Counted from the stretch's first letter, positions 21,179 through 31,078 are shown. The stretch: 42,553 nucleotides of DNA from an uncultured Lachnospiraceae bacterium (GCA_947630295.1 CANRGZ010000006.1:1-42553), one strand, 5' to 3'. The notes: generated by a model not told the origin, from the sequence alone. A program made the numbers and translations.

Positions 21179-22963
21179 ATGTATTATGCAGATGACATCG
21201 TGGAACAGGTGCGCAGTTCGGTGGATATCGTGGATGTGATCGGTTCCTATGTGCGTCTGAAAAGAAAGGGAAATTCCTATTTCGGTCTGTGTCCGTTTCA
21301 CAATGAAAAAACAGGGTCCTTTTCGGTTTCCGGACAGAAACAGATGTATTACTGTTTCGGCTGCGGCGCCGGCGGCAATGTTTTTACGTTTTTGATGGAA
21401 TATGAAAATGCTTCCTTTACCGAAGCACTGAAGATGCTGGCGGACCGGGCCGGCATTCGGCTGCCGGAAGAAAATCACAGCGCCCAGGAACGGCGCAGAG
21501 CCGACGAACGGAATACCCTGCTTGAAATTGAAAAAGAAGCGGCGAAATATTATTACGTATATCTTCGGAGTCCGAAAGGCGCGCAGGCGATGCAGTATCT
21601 GACGGACCGGGGACTTTCGGCGGAAACCATGCGGAACTTCGGACTGGGAGCCAGCGGCAAAAGCGGCGGGCTTTACGCGTACCTGAAGCAGAAATCCTAT
21701 ACGGATCAGCAGCTGGAGGCAGCGGGACTGGTGGTTTACGATGAAAAGCGGGGACCCCATGACCGTTTCTGGAACCGGGTAATGTTTCCGATTATGAATC
21801 AGAGCGGAAAGGTGATCGGTTTCGGCGGCCGGGTCATGGGCGACGCGAAGCCGAAATATCTGAATTCGCCGGAGACGCCGATTTTTGACAAAAGCCGCAA
21901 TCTGTACGGCCTGCATATCGCAAGGAGTTCCCGGGCGGGATATTTCCTGCTCTGCGAAGGGTATATGGACGTGATATCGATGCATCAGGCAGGATTTTCC
22001 AACGCCGTAGCATCCCTTGGCACTTCCCTGACCCAGGGACATGCCAGCCTGCTGAAACGCTATACCGGCGAGGTACTGCTGTTGTATGACAGCGATGCGG
22101 CGGGGGTCAAGGCGGCGCTGCGGGCCATACCGATTCTGCAGGAGGCAGGTCTGGCCGTGAAGGTGGTGGACCTGACGCCCTATAAGGACCCGGACGAGCT
22201 GGTCAAGGCCATTGGCCCGGAAGGACTGCAGCAGCGGATCGATGCGGCGGAGGACAGTTTTCTGTTTGAGATCCGGACGATGCAGAAAAAGTATGATATG
22301 CAGACGCCGGCACAGGCGACGGCATACTATAGGGAAGTTGCAAATAAACTGCTGGGTTTTCCGACGGCACTGGAACGGAAAACCTACACACAGGCAGCGG
22401 CGCAGATGCTGCAGATCAGTTACCGGGAACTGGCGGGGTTTGTTACCGGCGCGGGCATAGCCCAGGGCGGTGAACCCAAAGTCCGGCGGGTGCCGTCTGC
22501 CGAAGACGCAAAGAAAACAGAAGATAAGGGAAAACGGAAGGCACAGCGGCTGATGCTGACCTGGCTGAGCGAGGATCCGAAACGATTCCGGGTCATTCAA
22601 AAATATCTGGGGTATGAGGATTTTTCCGAGGGCCTTTACCGGGATGTGGCCGAGGCACTGTTTGCGCAGCTGGAAAGCGGAAATGTTTCTCCCGCGGCGA
22701 TTACCAGCCGGTATCAGGAGGAAGCGGATCAGCGGGAACTGGCCAGAATATTCAATACGCAGCTGCAGGCGCCGCCGTCGGAGGAAAAAAGGGCGGAAGT
22801 CATCTCCGAACTGATCTACAAGATCCGGGCCTTTGCACTGGAAGATATGAAGGCGCATCTTGACCCGGCGGATATGGCGCAGATGCAAAAGTTTATTCAA
22901 AGAAAACAGGAACTGGAGAAAATCAGAAATCTGCATATTTCCCCAGACGAATGGGAAAGCTAG
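21179..22963 (+). CDS. dnaG: DNA primase
   Basis: This 594-aa enzyme makes RNA primers for replication. The N-terminal zinc-binding domain shows CPFHNEKTGSF (about 38-48) and YYCFGCGAGGN (about 59-69). The TOPRIM catalytic domain shows LCEGYMDV (about 257-264), LYDSDAAG (about 302-309) and KDPDEL (about 336). The C-terminal ~130 residues should bind the DnaB helicase. The start ATG at 21179 follows AAGAGGTAG. It lies 25 bp after dgt and 27 bp before rpoD, the classical macromolecular synthesis arrangement. Confidence 0.95.
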   Translation: MYYADDIVEQVRSSVDIVDVIGSYVRLKRKGNSYFGLCPFHNEKTGSFSVSGQKQMYYCFGCGAGGNVFTFLMEYENASFTEALKMLADRAGIRLPEENHSAQERRRADERNTLLEIEKEAAKYYYVYLRSPKGAQAMQYLTDRGLSAETMRNFGLGASGKSGGLYAYLKQKSYTDQQLEAAGLVVYDEKRGPHDRFWNRVMFPIMNQSGKVIGFGGRVMGDAKPKYLNSPETPIFDKSRNLYGLHIARSSRAGYFLLCEGYMDVISMHQAGFSNAVASLGTSLTQGHASLLKRYTGEVLLLYDSDAAGVKAALRAIPILQEAGLAVKVVDLTPYKDPDELVKAIGPEGLQQRIDAAEDSFLFEIRTMQKKYDMQTPAQATAYYREVANKLLGFPTALERKTYTQAAAQMLQISYRELAGFVTGAGIAQGGEPKVRRVPSAEDAKKTEDKGKRKAQRLMLTWLSEDPKRFRVIQKYLGYEDFSEGLYRDVAEALFAQLESGNVSPAAITSRYQEEADQRELARIFNTQLQAPPSEEKRAEVISELIYKIRAFALEDMKAHLDPADMAQMQKFIQRKQELEKIRNLHISPDEWES

Positions 22964-22990
22964 CAGATAACAACCGGAGGATGGCAAATA

Positions 22991-24106
22991 ATGGACGAAA
23001 ACATGGCAAAAATGGCTGAAAAAATGAAAGAACTTCTGAAAATGGCCAAGAAGAAGAAAAATATCCTGGAATATCACGAGATCAATGATTTCTTCAAGGA
23101 TATGCCGCTGGATGCGAATCAGATGGAAGCGATTCTGGATTATCTGGAGCAGAACAGCGTGGATGTGCTGCGCATCAGCGATACGGAGGAACCGAACGAT
23201 GAGTCGCTGCTTTTGATCGGCGATGAAGAGGAAGACGAGGATATCGAAAAGATCGATTTGTCCGTTCCGGAAGGCGTCAGTATCGAGGATCCTGTGCGCA
23301 TGTACCTGAAAGAGATCGGCAAGGTACCGCTTTTGACAGCCGAAGAGGAAATCGATCTGGCAAAACGAATGGAAGCAGGGGACGAAGAGGCGAAAAAACG
23401 GCTGGCCGAGGCCAATCTGCGTCTGGTGGTTTCCATTGCAAAGCGGTACGTGGGCAGAGGTATGCTTTTCCTCGATCTGATTCAGGAAGGCAATCTGGGA
23501 CTGATCAAAGCAGTGGAAAAATTTGACTACCGGAAAGGCTATAAATTCAGTACCTATGCCACATGGTGGATTCGTCAGGCAATTACCAGAGCCATTGCAG
23601 ATCAGGCAAGGACGATCCGGATTCCGGTGCACATGGTGGAGACCATCAACAAGCTGATCCGGGTATCAAGACAGCTGCTGCAGGAACTGGGCCGGGAACC
23701 AACGCCGGAAGAGATTGCAAAGGAAATGGGCATCCCGGAAGAACGGGTACGGGAGATCGTGAAAATTTCCCAGGAGCCGGTTTCTCTGGAAACGCCCATC
23801 GGCGAGGAAGAGGATTCCCACCTCGGAGATTTCATACAGGATGACAATGTGCCCATCCCGGCGGATGCGGCTGCCTTTACGCTGTTAAAAGAGCAGCTGG
23901 TGGAGGTACTGGATACGCTGACGGACAGGGAGAAAAAGGTGCTGGTGCTGCGGTTCGGATTAAATGACGGCCGGGCGCGGACACTGGAAGAGGTCGGAAA
24001 AGAATTTAAGGTAACAAGAGAGCGAATCCGGCAGATTGAAGCCAAAGCGCTGCGCAAGCTGCGGCATCCGAGCCGGAGCAGAAAATTAAAGGATTATCTG
24101 GAGTAG
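22991..24106 (+). CDS. rpoD: Primary RNA polymerase sigma factor (sigma-70/SigA)
   Basis: This 371-aa housekeeping sigma factor has a short region 1.1 rich in acidic residues and region 1.2 with [19 protein letters not shown] (about 99-117). Region 2 contains [20 protein letters not shown] (about 185-204), which includes the -10 recognition helix. Region 4.2 ends with [20 protein letters not shown] (about 342-361), the -35 helix-turn-helix. It should recognise the TTGACA/TATAAT-type promoters called in this window. The ATG at 22991 follows CCGGAGGATGG. Confidence 0.96.
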   Translation: MDENMAKMAEKMKELLKMAKKKKNILEYHEINDFFKDMPLDANQMEAILDYLEQNSVDVLRISDTEEPNDESLLLIGDEEEDEDIEKIDLSVPEGVSIEDPVRMYLKEIGKVPLLTAEEEIDLAKRMEAGDEEAKKRLAEANLRLVVSIAKRYVGRGMLFLDLIQEGNLGLIKAVEKFDYRKGYKFSTYATWWIRQAITRAIADQARTIRIPVHMVETINKLIRVSRQLLQELGREPTPEEIAKEMGIPEERVREIVKISQEPVSLETPIGEEEDSHLGDFIQDDNVPIPADAAAFTLLKEQLVEVLDTLTDREKKVLVLRFGLNDGRARTLEEVGKEFKVTRERIRQIEAKALRKLRHPSRSRKLKDYLE

Positions 24107-24111
24107 GCAAT

Positions 24112-24798
24112 ATGGTTTCAAAACGACTGGAAATGCTTTGCGGCATGGTGACAAAAGGACACAGACTGGCGGACATCGGCACGGATCATGCACTTTTGCC
24201 CATTGCGCTGGTGCAGAAACGGATCGTGCCCCATGCAATAGCGATGGATGTGAAGGAAGGACCGCTGCAGCACGCCAAAGACAATATTGCAGTGGCGGGA
24301 CTGGAAGATTACATAGAAACCAGATTGTCGGACGGACTTAAAAATCTGAAGCCCGAGGAAACAGATACTGTACTGATCTCCGGCATGGGCGGCCGGCTGA
24401 TGACGAAGATTCTGGACGGCTGGGATGCTTTGGACGGCGTGAAGGAATGGATTTTCCAGCCCCAGTCGGAGCTGGCGGAGTTTCGCAGGTATCTGGCCCG
24501 GCGGGGACTGGCCATCACGGATGAACGGATGCTGTGTGAGAACGAAAAATATTACACAATCCTGCAGTGTAAGCCGGGCAGCCCTTATGAGGCAGACCCC
24601 CTTTCCGCGGCTTTTGGCCCCATTCTGCTTGCAAGACGGGATGCGGTACTGAAGGAGTTTCTGGAAAAGGAAATGCAGACGCTGCTGGTGCTGCTGGATG
24701 GCCTGAAGGATACGGACAGCGAAAAGGCCGCCGCCCGGGCAAAGGAATTGAATGAAACGGGGCTTTTGATTTCAAACGCCATTGATCTGCTCGGATAA
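24112..24798 (+). CDS. trmK: tRNA (adenine(22)-N1)-methyltransferase
   Basis: This 228-aa SAM-dependent enzyme forms m1A22 in bacterial tRNAs. The SAM-binding strand and loop are LADIGTDHALLPIALV (about 18-33), followed by AMDVKEGPLQHA (about 43-54) and the active-site motif ISGMGGRLM (about 88-96). FQPQSELAEFRRYLARRGL near 115-133 is also family-typical. It is 5 bp after rpoD, the position usual for trmK in Firmicutes. Confidence 0.9.
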   Translation: MVSKRLEMLCGMVTKGHRLADIGTDHALLPIALVQKRIVPHAIAMDVKEGPLQHAKDNIAVAGLEDYIETRLSDGLKNLKPEETDTVLISGMGGRLMTKILDGWDALDGVKEWIFQPQSELAEFRRYLARRGLAITDERMLCENEKYYTILQCKPGSPYEADPLSAAFGPILLARRDAVLKEFLEKEMQTLLVLLDGLKDTDSEKAAARAKELNETGLLISNAIDLLG

Positions 24799-24816
24799 AA
24801 GAAGGGAGCGGAAAAA

Positions 24817-26469
24817 ATGAAACAGTATACGCTGCGTATCGACGGAAAAGACCGGGTGTACGGAGAGGACGTCTGTTACGCGGAAATTGCACGGGAATAT
24901 CAGCATCTGTTTTCAGACGATATTCTGCTGGTTCGCGTGGAGGGACGTTTCCGCGAGCTGTCCAGAAAAGTACAGGAAAGCGGCACGCTGCAGCTGATTA
25001 CTGCCCGGGACGCGGAAGGAAACCGTACCTATCGGCGGACGCTGATTTTTCTGATGCTGAAGGCAGCATACGATCTTCGAAACCGTTTCGGGATTTTAGA
25101 ACTGATCATCGAGCATACCATCGGCAGCGGACTGTTCTGCACAGCGGATCAGCCCATGGACGATACCTATGTGAAGGCACTGAAAATGCGGATGCGGGAA
25201 CTGGTGATCTCCAATCAGCCCATTCGAAAGGATTGTATTCAGACAGATGAGGCCATCGCTATGTTCGAAGGCCGGAACATGGCGGACAAGGCCCGCCTGT
25301 TCCGGTACAGAAGAAGTTCCCGGATCAATGTTTATGAGCTCGATGATTATGTGGACTATTGCTACGGCTCTATGCTTCCCTCCACGGGATATCTGAAATA
25401 TTTTGATCTGGAGACCTTTGATGGCGGTCTGATTTTGAATATGCCGCCTGCGGAGCATCCGCGGGAAATCCGGCCTTTTGTGCCGTACCGGAAGCTGTTT
25501 GCGGTACAGCAGGAAACCAACCAGTGGGGCCGGCTCATGGGCATCCGGACGGCGGCGGATCTCAACGACTGTATTACCAGGGAAGATATCAACCGGCTGA
25601 TTCTGGTACAGGAGGCGCTGCAGGAAAAGAAAATCGCGGAAATCGCGGAGGATATTTACAGGAAGGGGAAAAGGATCGTATTGATCGCGGGACCTTCTTC
25701 TTCCGGAAAAACCACCTTTTCGCACCGGCTTTCGGTGCAGCTGGAAACCATGGGCCTGCATCCGCATCCCATTCCGGTGGACAATTATTTCATCAACCGG
25801 GAGGATATGAAGCCGGGACCGGACGGACAGCTGGATTTCGAAGCGCTGGAGGCCGTGGATACGAAGCAGTTCAACGAAGATATCCGGAAGCTGCTTGCCG
25901 GGGAAAAAGTGGAGCTGCCGGTGTTTAACTTTATTACCGGAAAGCGGGAATATAAAGGCGGCTATGAGCAGCTGCAGGAAAATGATATTCTGGTGGCGGA
26001 GGGGATTCACTGCCTGAACGAAGAACTGACAAGTTCGCTGCCGCGGGAAAGCAAGTATAAAATTTACATCAGCGCGCTGACGGTATTGAACATCGACGAT
26101 CACAACCGGATCCCGACGACGGATGCGCGGCTGCTGCGCAGGCTGATCCGGGACGCCCGGACCCGGGGGCGCAGCGCAAAGGAAACGCTGGAAGGCTGGG
26201 CGTCTGTCAGACGCGGAGAAGAACGAAATATTTTCCCCTATCAGGAGGAGGCGGACGCCATGTTCAACTCCGTTCTGATATATGAACTGGCGGTACTGAA
26301 ACCTTATGCGGAAGCGCTTTTGTTCGGGGTCAACCCGGAAGACGCGGCCTACAGCGAGGCCCGGAAGCTGCTGAAATTTCTGGATTATTTTGTGACCATA
26401 CAGCCGGAAGCGGTGCCCACCAATTCGATCTTGCGGGAATTTATCGGCGGCGGATGCTTCCATGTCTGA
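24817..26469 (+). CDS. Nucleoside kinase with N-terminal TGS-like domain (uridine kinase-like)
   Basis: This 550-aa protein has an N-terminal region (about 1-180) resembling the TGS and second domains of threonyl-tRNA synthetase. The kinase domain of the uridine kinase/phosphoribulokinase type follows. Walker A is IAGPSSSGKTTF (about 290-301), and DNYFINREDMKPG (about 323-335) is the substrate-binding stretch. LVAEGIHCLNE near 395-405 is the Walker B-like strand. The fused form is widespread in Clostridia. Its nucleoside substrate is not established from sequence. It follows trmK by 18 bp behind GAAGGGAGCGG. Confidence 0.85.
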   Translation: MKQYTLRIDGKDRVYGEDVCYAEIAREYQHLFSDDILLVRVEGRFRELSRKVQESGTLQLITARDAEGNRTYRRTLIFLMLKAAYDLRNRFGILELIIEHTIGSGLFCTADQPMDDTYVKALKMRMRELVISNQPIRKDCIQTDEAIAMFEGRNMADKARLFRYRRSSRINVYELDDYVDYCYGSMLPSTGYLKYFDLETFDGGLILNMPPAEHPREIRPFVPYRKLFAVQQETNQWGRLMGIRTAADLNDCITREDINRLILVQEALQEKKIAEIAEDIYRKGKRIVLIAGPSSSGKTTFSHRLSVQLETMGLHPHPIPVDNYFINREDMKPGPDGQLDFEALEAVDTKQFNEDIRKLLAGEKVELPVFNFITGKREYKGGYEQLQENDILVAEGIHCLNEELTSSLPRESKYKIYISALTVLNIDDHNRIPTTDARLLRRLIRDARTRGRSAKETLEGWASVRRGEERNIFPYQEEADAMFNSVLIYELAVLKPYAEALLFGVNPEDAAYSEARKLLKFLDYFVTIQPEAVPTNSILREFIGGGCFHV

Positions 26470-26485
26470 ACATACAAAGAAATTA

Positions 26486-26519
26486 CAGGGTCGGTTTCCT
26501 TAAAAGGGAACCGGCCCTG
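26486..26519. terminator. Stem-loop between convergent genes
   Basis: CAGGGTCGGTTTCC (26486-26499) pairs with GGGAACCGGCCCTG (26506-26519), a 14-bp stem with G-U pairs and a 6-base loop. T-runs on both sides are weak, so it is called a likely bidirectional terminator from its position between the kinase and CAP genes. Confidence 0.6.
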
Positions 26520-26527
26520 CTGTGATG

Positions 26528-27403
26528 TTATCCGATGAAAAACTGTGTCCAGTACCGAACGCCGCCGGTTTCATAATAGCCGACGCCGATTCTGGTATAA
26601 GCGGCATTTAATATATTGGCACGATGGCCGCTGGAATTCATCCATGCCTGCATGACACGTTCCGCGTCCGGATAACCGTAGGCAATGTTTTCACCGCAGG
26701 CGCGGTAGCGGACATTTCCTTCTTGCAGCGCGGTAAAGCAGCTGCTGCCGTTGGGCCGGGTATGACTGAAGGATACGGCGATTTCCCTTGCCCGGACATT
26801 GGCGCAGGCCTGTACCTGCAGGTCGATGGTGACCGGAGACAGTCCTCTGGCGCTGCGTTCCTGATTTACAAGGGCTGTGATCTGCTCTGCGAAAGAACCT
26901 GTCTGCAGATCCGGTGTTTCTGTGGCTGCCGGTGCTTTCGTGGGTGTCGGCACCTTTGTGGGCGTCGGCGCCTTTGTAACTGCCGGCGCTTTTGTGGGTG
27001 CCGGCGCTTTTGTAACTGCCGGCGCTTTTGTAGCCGCAGGTGCTTTTGTAGCCGCGGGCGTTTCTGCAGCAGGCGGCGCCTGGGTCACAACCGGCGGCGC
27101 AGTCGGCGCATCTGTAGCGCCGGGGGTACAGGACCCGGAATTGCCGCAGCCGGGCAGCAGATAGAACCTGCAGGAATACTGCTGCAGCAGTTCCTGCAAA
27201 TCGGCACAGCCGGGGTGCTGCTGTAAGATATCCAGCATACGGTCCACGCATGCATTGCCGGTTTCATTTCCGATAGAATATACCGACAGTCCGGAAAGAT
27301 CTGCCGGGTTTGCGGTCCGGCATACCGCAGCATTTGCAGTAACCGGCAGCAGGCCGGTCAGAATGCTTAAAATCAGGGCGGTCAGAAATTTTTTCTTTCT
27401 CAT
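26528..27403 (-). CDS. Secreted CAP-domain (SCP/YkwD-like) protein with TKAP-repeat linker
   Basis: This 291-aa protein has a signal peptide (MRKKKFLTALILSILTG, cleavage probably after TANAA near residue 26). A ~75-residue N-terminal region has four cysteines or more. A Pro/Thr/Ala linker of about eight KAPAxT-type units (about 110-165) leads to a C-terminal CAP domain (about 170-291) with SFSHTRPNG, CGENIAYG and WMNSSGHRANILN. The two histidines and glutamate of the CAP cavity are thus present. Bacterial CAP proteins are secreted and of varied, mostly unknown function, some in spores or cell wall. The ATG at 27403 has GGAGGAAA upstream. It is a lone minus-strand gene facing away from sigK. 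Confidence 0.88.
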   Translation of the reverse strand: MRKKKFLTALILSILTGLLPVTANAAVCRTANPADLSGLSVYSIGNETGNACVDRMLDILQQHPGCADLQELLQQYSCRFYLLPGCGNSGSCTPGATDAPTAPPVVTQAPPAAETPAATKAPAATKAPAVTKAPAPTKAPAVTKAPTPTKVPTPTKAPAATETPDLQTGSFAEQITALVNQERSARGLSPVTIDLQVQACANVRAREIAVSFSHTRPNGSSCFTALQEGNVRYRACGENIAYGYPDAERVMQAWMNSSGHRANILNAAYTRIGVGYYETGGVRYWTQFFIG

Positions 27404-27594
27404 AATAAGTTTCCTCCTGTCTGTGTTTTTGGTAATAACAGCTTCACTCTAACATCCCGTTTTTTGAAAAACAATGCAAAAAAAATGGAAGAAATGTCAA
27501 ACTTATGGTATTCGAAATAATTTTTGAAGGAAAAGCACGAACAAGTTGTTTCAGACATAAAATGTAAGAAACATCAGCTTGAGGTGCTTTTTTT

Positions 27595-28221
27595 GTGCAG
27601 ACTTTTCCACAACCGCTTACGGCAGAGGAGGAACAAAAATATTTTGCGGCATACCGGGCAGGCAGCGCCGAAGCAAAAGATAAGCTGATCGAGCATAATC
27701 TCAGACTGGTTGCCCATGTGGTTAAAAAGTATCAGAATTCCGATGAAGAAACGGAAGATCTGCTGTCCATCGGAACCATTGGCCTGATGAAGGCCATTAC
27801 CACATTTGATGCGAACAAGGGCAGACTTGCCACATACGCGGCCCGGTGTATTGAAAACGAACTGCTGATGCTGTTTCGGAGCCGGAAAAAAATATCCAGA
27901 GAGGTTTCCCTTTATGAGCCCATCGGAAAGGACAAGGAGGGCAATGTGATCGAACTGATCGACGTCATCGAAGGCAGCGAAGACGATGTTTTGGAACAGA
28001 TTGAAAAAAAACAGGTGTTTGAGGTACTGGAGCAGAATATCGGGCATATTTTAGAGCCGCGGGAGAAACAGATCCTGGAAATGCGCTACGGACTGAACGG
28101 ACAGGAGGAAATGACGCAGCGTGAAATCGGAAAACAGCTGGGAATCAGCCGCAGTTATGTGTCGAGAATTGAAAAAAAGGCGCTGCAGAAGCTGAAGAAT
28201 AAACTGAGCCATATCTGCTGA
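27595..28221 (+). CDS. sigK: Late mother-cell sporulation sigma factor SigK (uninterrupted)
   Basis: This 208-aa sigma-70 family protein has region 2 as EHNLRLVAHVVKKYQ (about 33-47) and LLSIGTIGLMKAITTFD (about 57-73), and region 4 as EMTQREIGKQLGISRSYVSR (about 170-189). The start is read as GTG at 27595, eight bases after GAGGTG. Sequence and length match SigK of Clostridia that lack a pro-sequence. The gene is continuous, with no skin element splitting it. An AACAAG resembling a SpoIIID site lies near 27540; that is weak. Its presence implies an endospore former. Confidence 0.88.
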   Translation: MQTFPQPLTAEEEQKYFAAYRAGSAEAKDKLIEHNLRLVAHVVKKYQNSDEETEDLLSIGTIGLMKAITTFDANKGRLATYAARCIENELLMLFRSRKKISREVSLYEPIGKDKEGNVIELIDVIEGSEDDVLEQIEKKQVFEVLEQNIGHILEPREKQILEMRYGLNGQEEMTQREIGKQLGISRSYVSRIEKKALQKLKNKLSHIC

Positions 28222-28301
28222 AACGGATGAGAGTAAAATGAGAAGAAAATGAACTTTTTATGAAATTTACAACTTATACATCATGTGATATCATAGAAAG
28301 A

Positions 28302-28381
28302 GGAGGAAGGCTTATGCAAAGCATAATTTTAAATGCCATCCGACGATTTGGCAGGGGCGCCTCGGGCGCGCATGCCACTAC
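28302..28381 (+). repeat. Dispersed structured repeat, copy 3
   Basis: This 80-bp copy starts GGAGGAAGGCTTATGC and ends ATGCCACTAC. Compared with copies 1 and 2, the second hairpin changes both arms together: GCGCTT/AAGCGC becomes GCGCC/GGCGC around TCG. Pairing is therefore kept. The outer GGAAGGC arm faces GCCATCC here, with one mismatch. It lies 20 bp before the yifB start. Confidence 0.75.
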
Positions 28382-28401
28382 ATTTTTTACAAGGAGAAAG
28401 T

Positions 28402-29934
28402 ATGATATCACAGGTGAATGCAGCCTGCATCTGTCATATGCAGGTACAGATAGTAAAAATAGAGGCGCTGGTGTTAGACGGGCTGCCGGAACTGACGCTG
28501 GTAGGCGGCGCTGACAGCGGCGTTAAGGAATCGGCGGTACGTGTCATCAACGCCCTCAAAAACGCGGGCATCAAGCTGCCGCCAAAACGGATTACGTTAA
28601 ATTTCTATCCAGCGGAAGAAAAAAAGACAGGCAGTCATATGGATCTGGCCATTGCAGCCGCCATTCTGGCCGCCTACGCGGTCATTGACCGGCAGGCGCT
28701 GCAAAACAGCATTTTCATCGGGGAAGTGGGATTAAACGGTGCGGTGCTGCCGGTACGGGGCGTTTTGCCGATTCTGACCCGGACAAAGGCTTTGCAGGTC
28801 AGACAATGCTATATTCCTCTGCAGAATGCGGAAGAAGCAGCACTGGCCGGAGAAATCCGCGTCTACGCCGTGTCCGCGCTGCGGGAACTGATTGACGGGC
28901 TGCAGGGGAAACAGGCGCCCTTCCGGCCGGCGGGACAACCTCCGGCTGCAGCGTCGGAAAAAGATATGGAGGATTTTAAGGACGTCTCGGGACAGCCCGC
29001 CGTCAAACGCGCCGTGAAAATCGCTGCGGCAGGGATGCATTCCTTTCTGATGATCGGGGCTTCCGGCACGGGAAAAACCATGACCGCCAGGCGGCTGCAG
29101 CGGATCCTGCCGCCGCTGACCAGGCAGGAACAGATGGAACTGACAGCGCTGTACAGCCTGGTGGGGTCATGCAGTATCGACAAAATGCCGGTGACGGAGC
29201 GGCCCATGCGCAGTTACAGCGCCGGAACCGGCCTGAAACGGCTGACCGGCGATCTGAAAAAACAGTTTCCGGGGGAAATGGTGCTGGCGGACCGGGGTGT
29301 TTTATTTTTGGATGAATTATCTGCCTTTCCGGCGAATACCTTAGAAATAATCAGACAGGCATCCGATGAAGGCAGGGTGCGGTTTGACGACGGCGGCAGG
29401 ATTTTTTCGCTGCCGGCGGGATTTATGCTGGTTTCCTGTATGAACGCCTGTAAGTGCGGCGCCTATCCCGATATGGGAAAATGTACCTGTTCCATTGCGG
29501 AAATCCGGCGGCATGCGGCCAGAATATCCCAGTCTTTTCTGGAGCGGACAGATATCTGTATCCATTTTCCGCGAATTTCCTATGAGGCACTGGCAACTTC
29601 TGAGAAAGCACAGAGAGAAACAACGCAGATGATGCAGGACGAGGTCCGCCGCGCATTTGAAATACAGCGGCAGCGGTACCGGGACGTACCGATCACAAGC
29701 AACCGGGATCTGACGCCGGACATGATCAAAACATATTGCCGTCTGGATCCTGCACAGGAAAAGCTGCTGCAGGAAACCTATGAAAAACTGCATTTAAGCG
29801 CCCGTACCATGCATTCGGTACTGAAAGTCGCCCGTACCATCGCGGATCTGGAGCAAAGCGAAAAAATCGGGACGGCGCATCTGATCGAAGCCATTGGTCT
29901 GCGCAATATTGACCGCAATTTCTGGAAGGTGTGA
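28402..29934 (+). CDS. YifB/ComM family Mg-chelatase-like AAA+ ATPase
   Basis: This 510-aa protein has an N-terminal Lon-S5-like ChlI domain (about 20-140; AGADSGVKESAVRV-like segment as GGADSGVKESAVRVINAL). An AAA+ domain follows, with Walker A GASGTGKTM (about 216-224) and Walker B VLFLDELSAF (about 301-310). A C-terminal Mg-chelatase helical domain closes it. ComM homologues promote branch migration during natural transformation in gamma-proteobacteria; the Firmicutes role is inferred. The ATG at 28402 follows ACAAGGAGAAAG; starts further upstream would run through repeat copy 3. It overlaps or abuts dprA, as is common. Confidence 0.88.
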   Translation: MISQVNAACICHMQVQIVKIEALVLDGLPELTLVGGADSGVKESAVRVINALKNAGIKLPPKRITLNFYPAEEKKTGSHMDLAIAAAILAAYAVIDRQALQNSIFIGEVGLNGAVLPVRGVLPILTRTKALQVRQCYIPLQNAEEAALAGEIRVYAVSALRELIDGLQGKQAPFRPAGQPPAAASEKDMEDFKDVSGQPAVKRAVKIAAAGMHSFLMIGASGTGKTMTARRLQRILPPLTRQEQMELTALYSLVGSCSIDKMPVTERPMRSYSAGTGLKRLTGDLKKQFPGEMVLADRGVLFLDELSAFPANTLEIIRQASDEGRVRFDDGGRIFSLPAGFMLVSCMNACKCGAYPDMGKCTCSIAEIRRHAARISQSFLERTDICIHFPRISYEALATSEKAQRETTQMMQDEVRRAFEIQRQRYRDVPITSNRDLTPDMIKTYCRLDPAQEKLLQETYEKLHLSARTMHSVLKVARTIADLEQSEKIGTAHLIEAIGLRNIDRNFWKV

Positions 29935-29939
29935 GCAGG

Positions 29940-31061
29940 ATGGATCGATATGAATACTGGCTTGCATCCTTAAACAGCAGAGGACTGGGTGCGGCGGGCA
30001 GAAGACGGCTGCGGCAGGCTTTTGGCAGCGCCCGGGCGGTGTATGGGGCCCCAGCGGAAACCATCCGGTCCGTACCCGGACTGAAGGAGGCAGTGAAGGA
30101 CGCGCTGATTGAAAGCAGGCGGGATGCGGATCGTCTGGCGCGGGACTTTGCGCAGTTGGAGAAAAAAGGGATCCGTATGCTTACGGAAGCGGATGCGGAC
30201 TATCCCAGGCGGCTTTCATGTGTGAAAGACCGGCCGGATATACTGTTCGTCAGAGGCCGCCTGCCGGCGGAAGATGTTTTAAGCGCTGCAGTGGTGGGAA
30301 GCCGCCGGGCCACCGCTTACGGACGGAAGGCAACGGAATATTTTTCAAAAGAACTCAGTGCCCGGGGCGCGCAGATCATCAGCGGAATGGCTTACGGGAT
30401 TGACAGCTGCGCCCATGAGACGGCGCTGCAGCAGGGGGCGGACACCTTTGCGGTCATGGGCTGCGGGATCGATATCTGCTATCCGGCCGAAAAAATCGAC
30501 CTTTATGAGAGAATCCGGCAAAACGGAGGCATTCTCAGCGAGTTCCCTCCCGGGGCGCCGCCATTGCCCTTTCAGTTTCCCATGCGCAACCGGATCATCG
30601 CCGGACTGGCAGATCTTGTGATTGTGGCGGAAGCGCGGGAAAAGAGCGGATCTCTGATTACGGCAGGCTGCGCGCTGGAGCAGGGGAAGGACGTATACAT
30701 TGTACCGGGACGGATCGACGATCCTGGCAGCCGCGGCAGCAACATGCTGTGGTTTGACGGAGCCATTCCCGCACTGTCAATTGATACAATTCTGGAGGGC
30801 AGCGTATGCAAAAAAATGTTGAATACTGACAAAGAAAAAAAGGAGGTTTTTAAAGAAAATTTAAAAAAAGATGAAAAATTTGGACTTGCTAAGCGTTCGG
30901 ATATAGTGTATAGTTGTCTCGATTTGCAGATGAAAGGGCTGGATGAGATCGCTGCGGAGACAAAGCTCCGGCCCGAAGAAGTCCTGCAGGCTTTGATCGT
31001 GATGCAGCTGGAGGGAAGAATTGAAGAGCCTGTCAGGGGATATTATATGAAAAAAATTTGA
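29940..31061 (+). CDS. dprA: DNA-processing protein DprA
   Basis: This 373-aa protein loads RecA on incoming single-stranded DNA. The Rossmann-like core shows VVGSRRATAYGRKA (about 119-132), ISGMAYGIDSCAHETAL (about 146-162), GCGIDICYP and FPMRNRIIAGLADLVIV (about 213-229). SGSLITAGCALEQGKDVY follows. The C-terminal ~60 residues form a winged-helix-like DprA domain. The ATG at 29940 is preferred because AAGG lies ten bases upstream; a GTG at 29931 overlapping the yifB stop is the alternative. In many Firmicutes this gene pairs with yifB and topA, as here. Confidence 0.92.
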   Translation: MDRYEYWLASLNSRGLGAAGRRRLRQAFGSARAVYGAPAETIRSVPGLKEAVKDALIESRRDADRLARDFAQLEKKGIRMLTEADADYPRRLSCVKDRPDILFVRGRLPAEDVLSAAVVGSRRATAYGRKATEYFSKELSARGAQIISGMAYGIDSCAHETALQQGADTFAVMGCGIDICYPAEKIDLYERIRQNGGILSEFPPGAPPLPFQFPMRNRIIAGLADLVIVAEAREKSGSLITAGCALEQGKDVYIVPGRIDDPGSRGSNMLWFDGAIPALSIDTILEGSVCKKMLNTDKEKKEVFKENLKKDEKFGLAKRSDIVYSCLDLQMKGLDEIAAETKLRPEEVLQALIVMQLEGRIEEPVRGYYMKKI

Positions 31062-31078
31062 AACCGAAGGGATTACAG

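Noticed and set aside
21116-23632. An 838-codon antisense open frame opposite dnaG and rpoD
   Set aside because: dnaG and rpoD on the plus strand are clear. The antisense frame has no recognisable domain and reflects codon bias; similar shadows lie opposite ilvC, ilvB and yifB.
26930-27070. Short tandem DNA repeats resembling an array
   Set aside because: They encode the KAPAxT linker of the CAP protein in frame.
27540-28260. Skin-type interruption of sigK
   Set aside because: The sigK frame is continuous from region 2 to region 4, and no recombinase is nearby.
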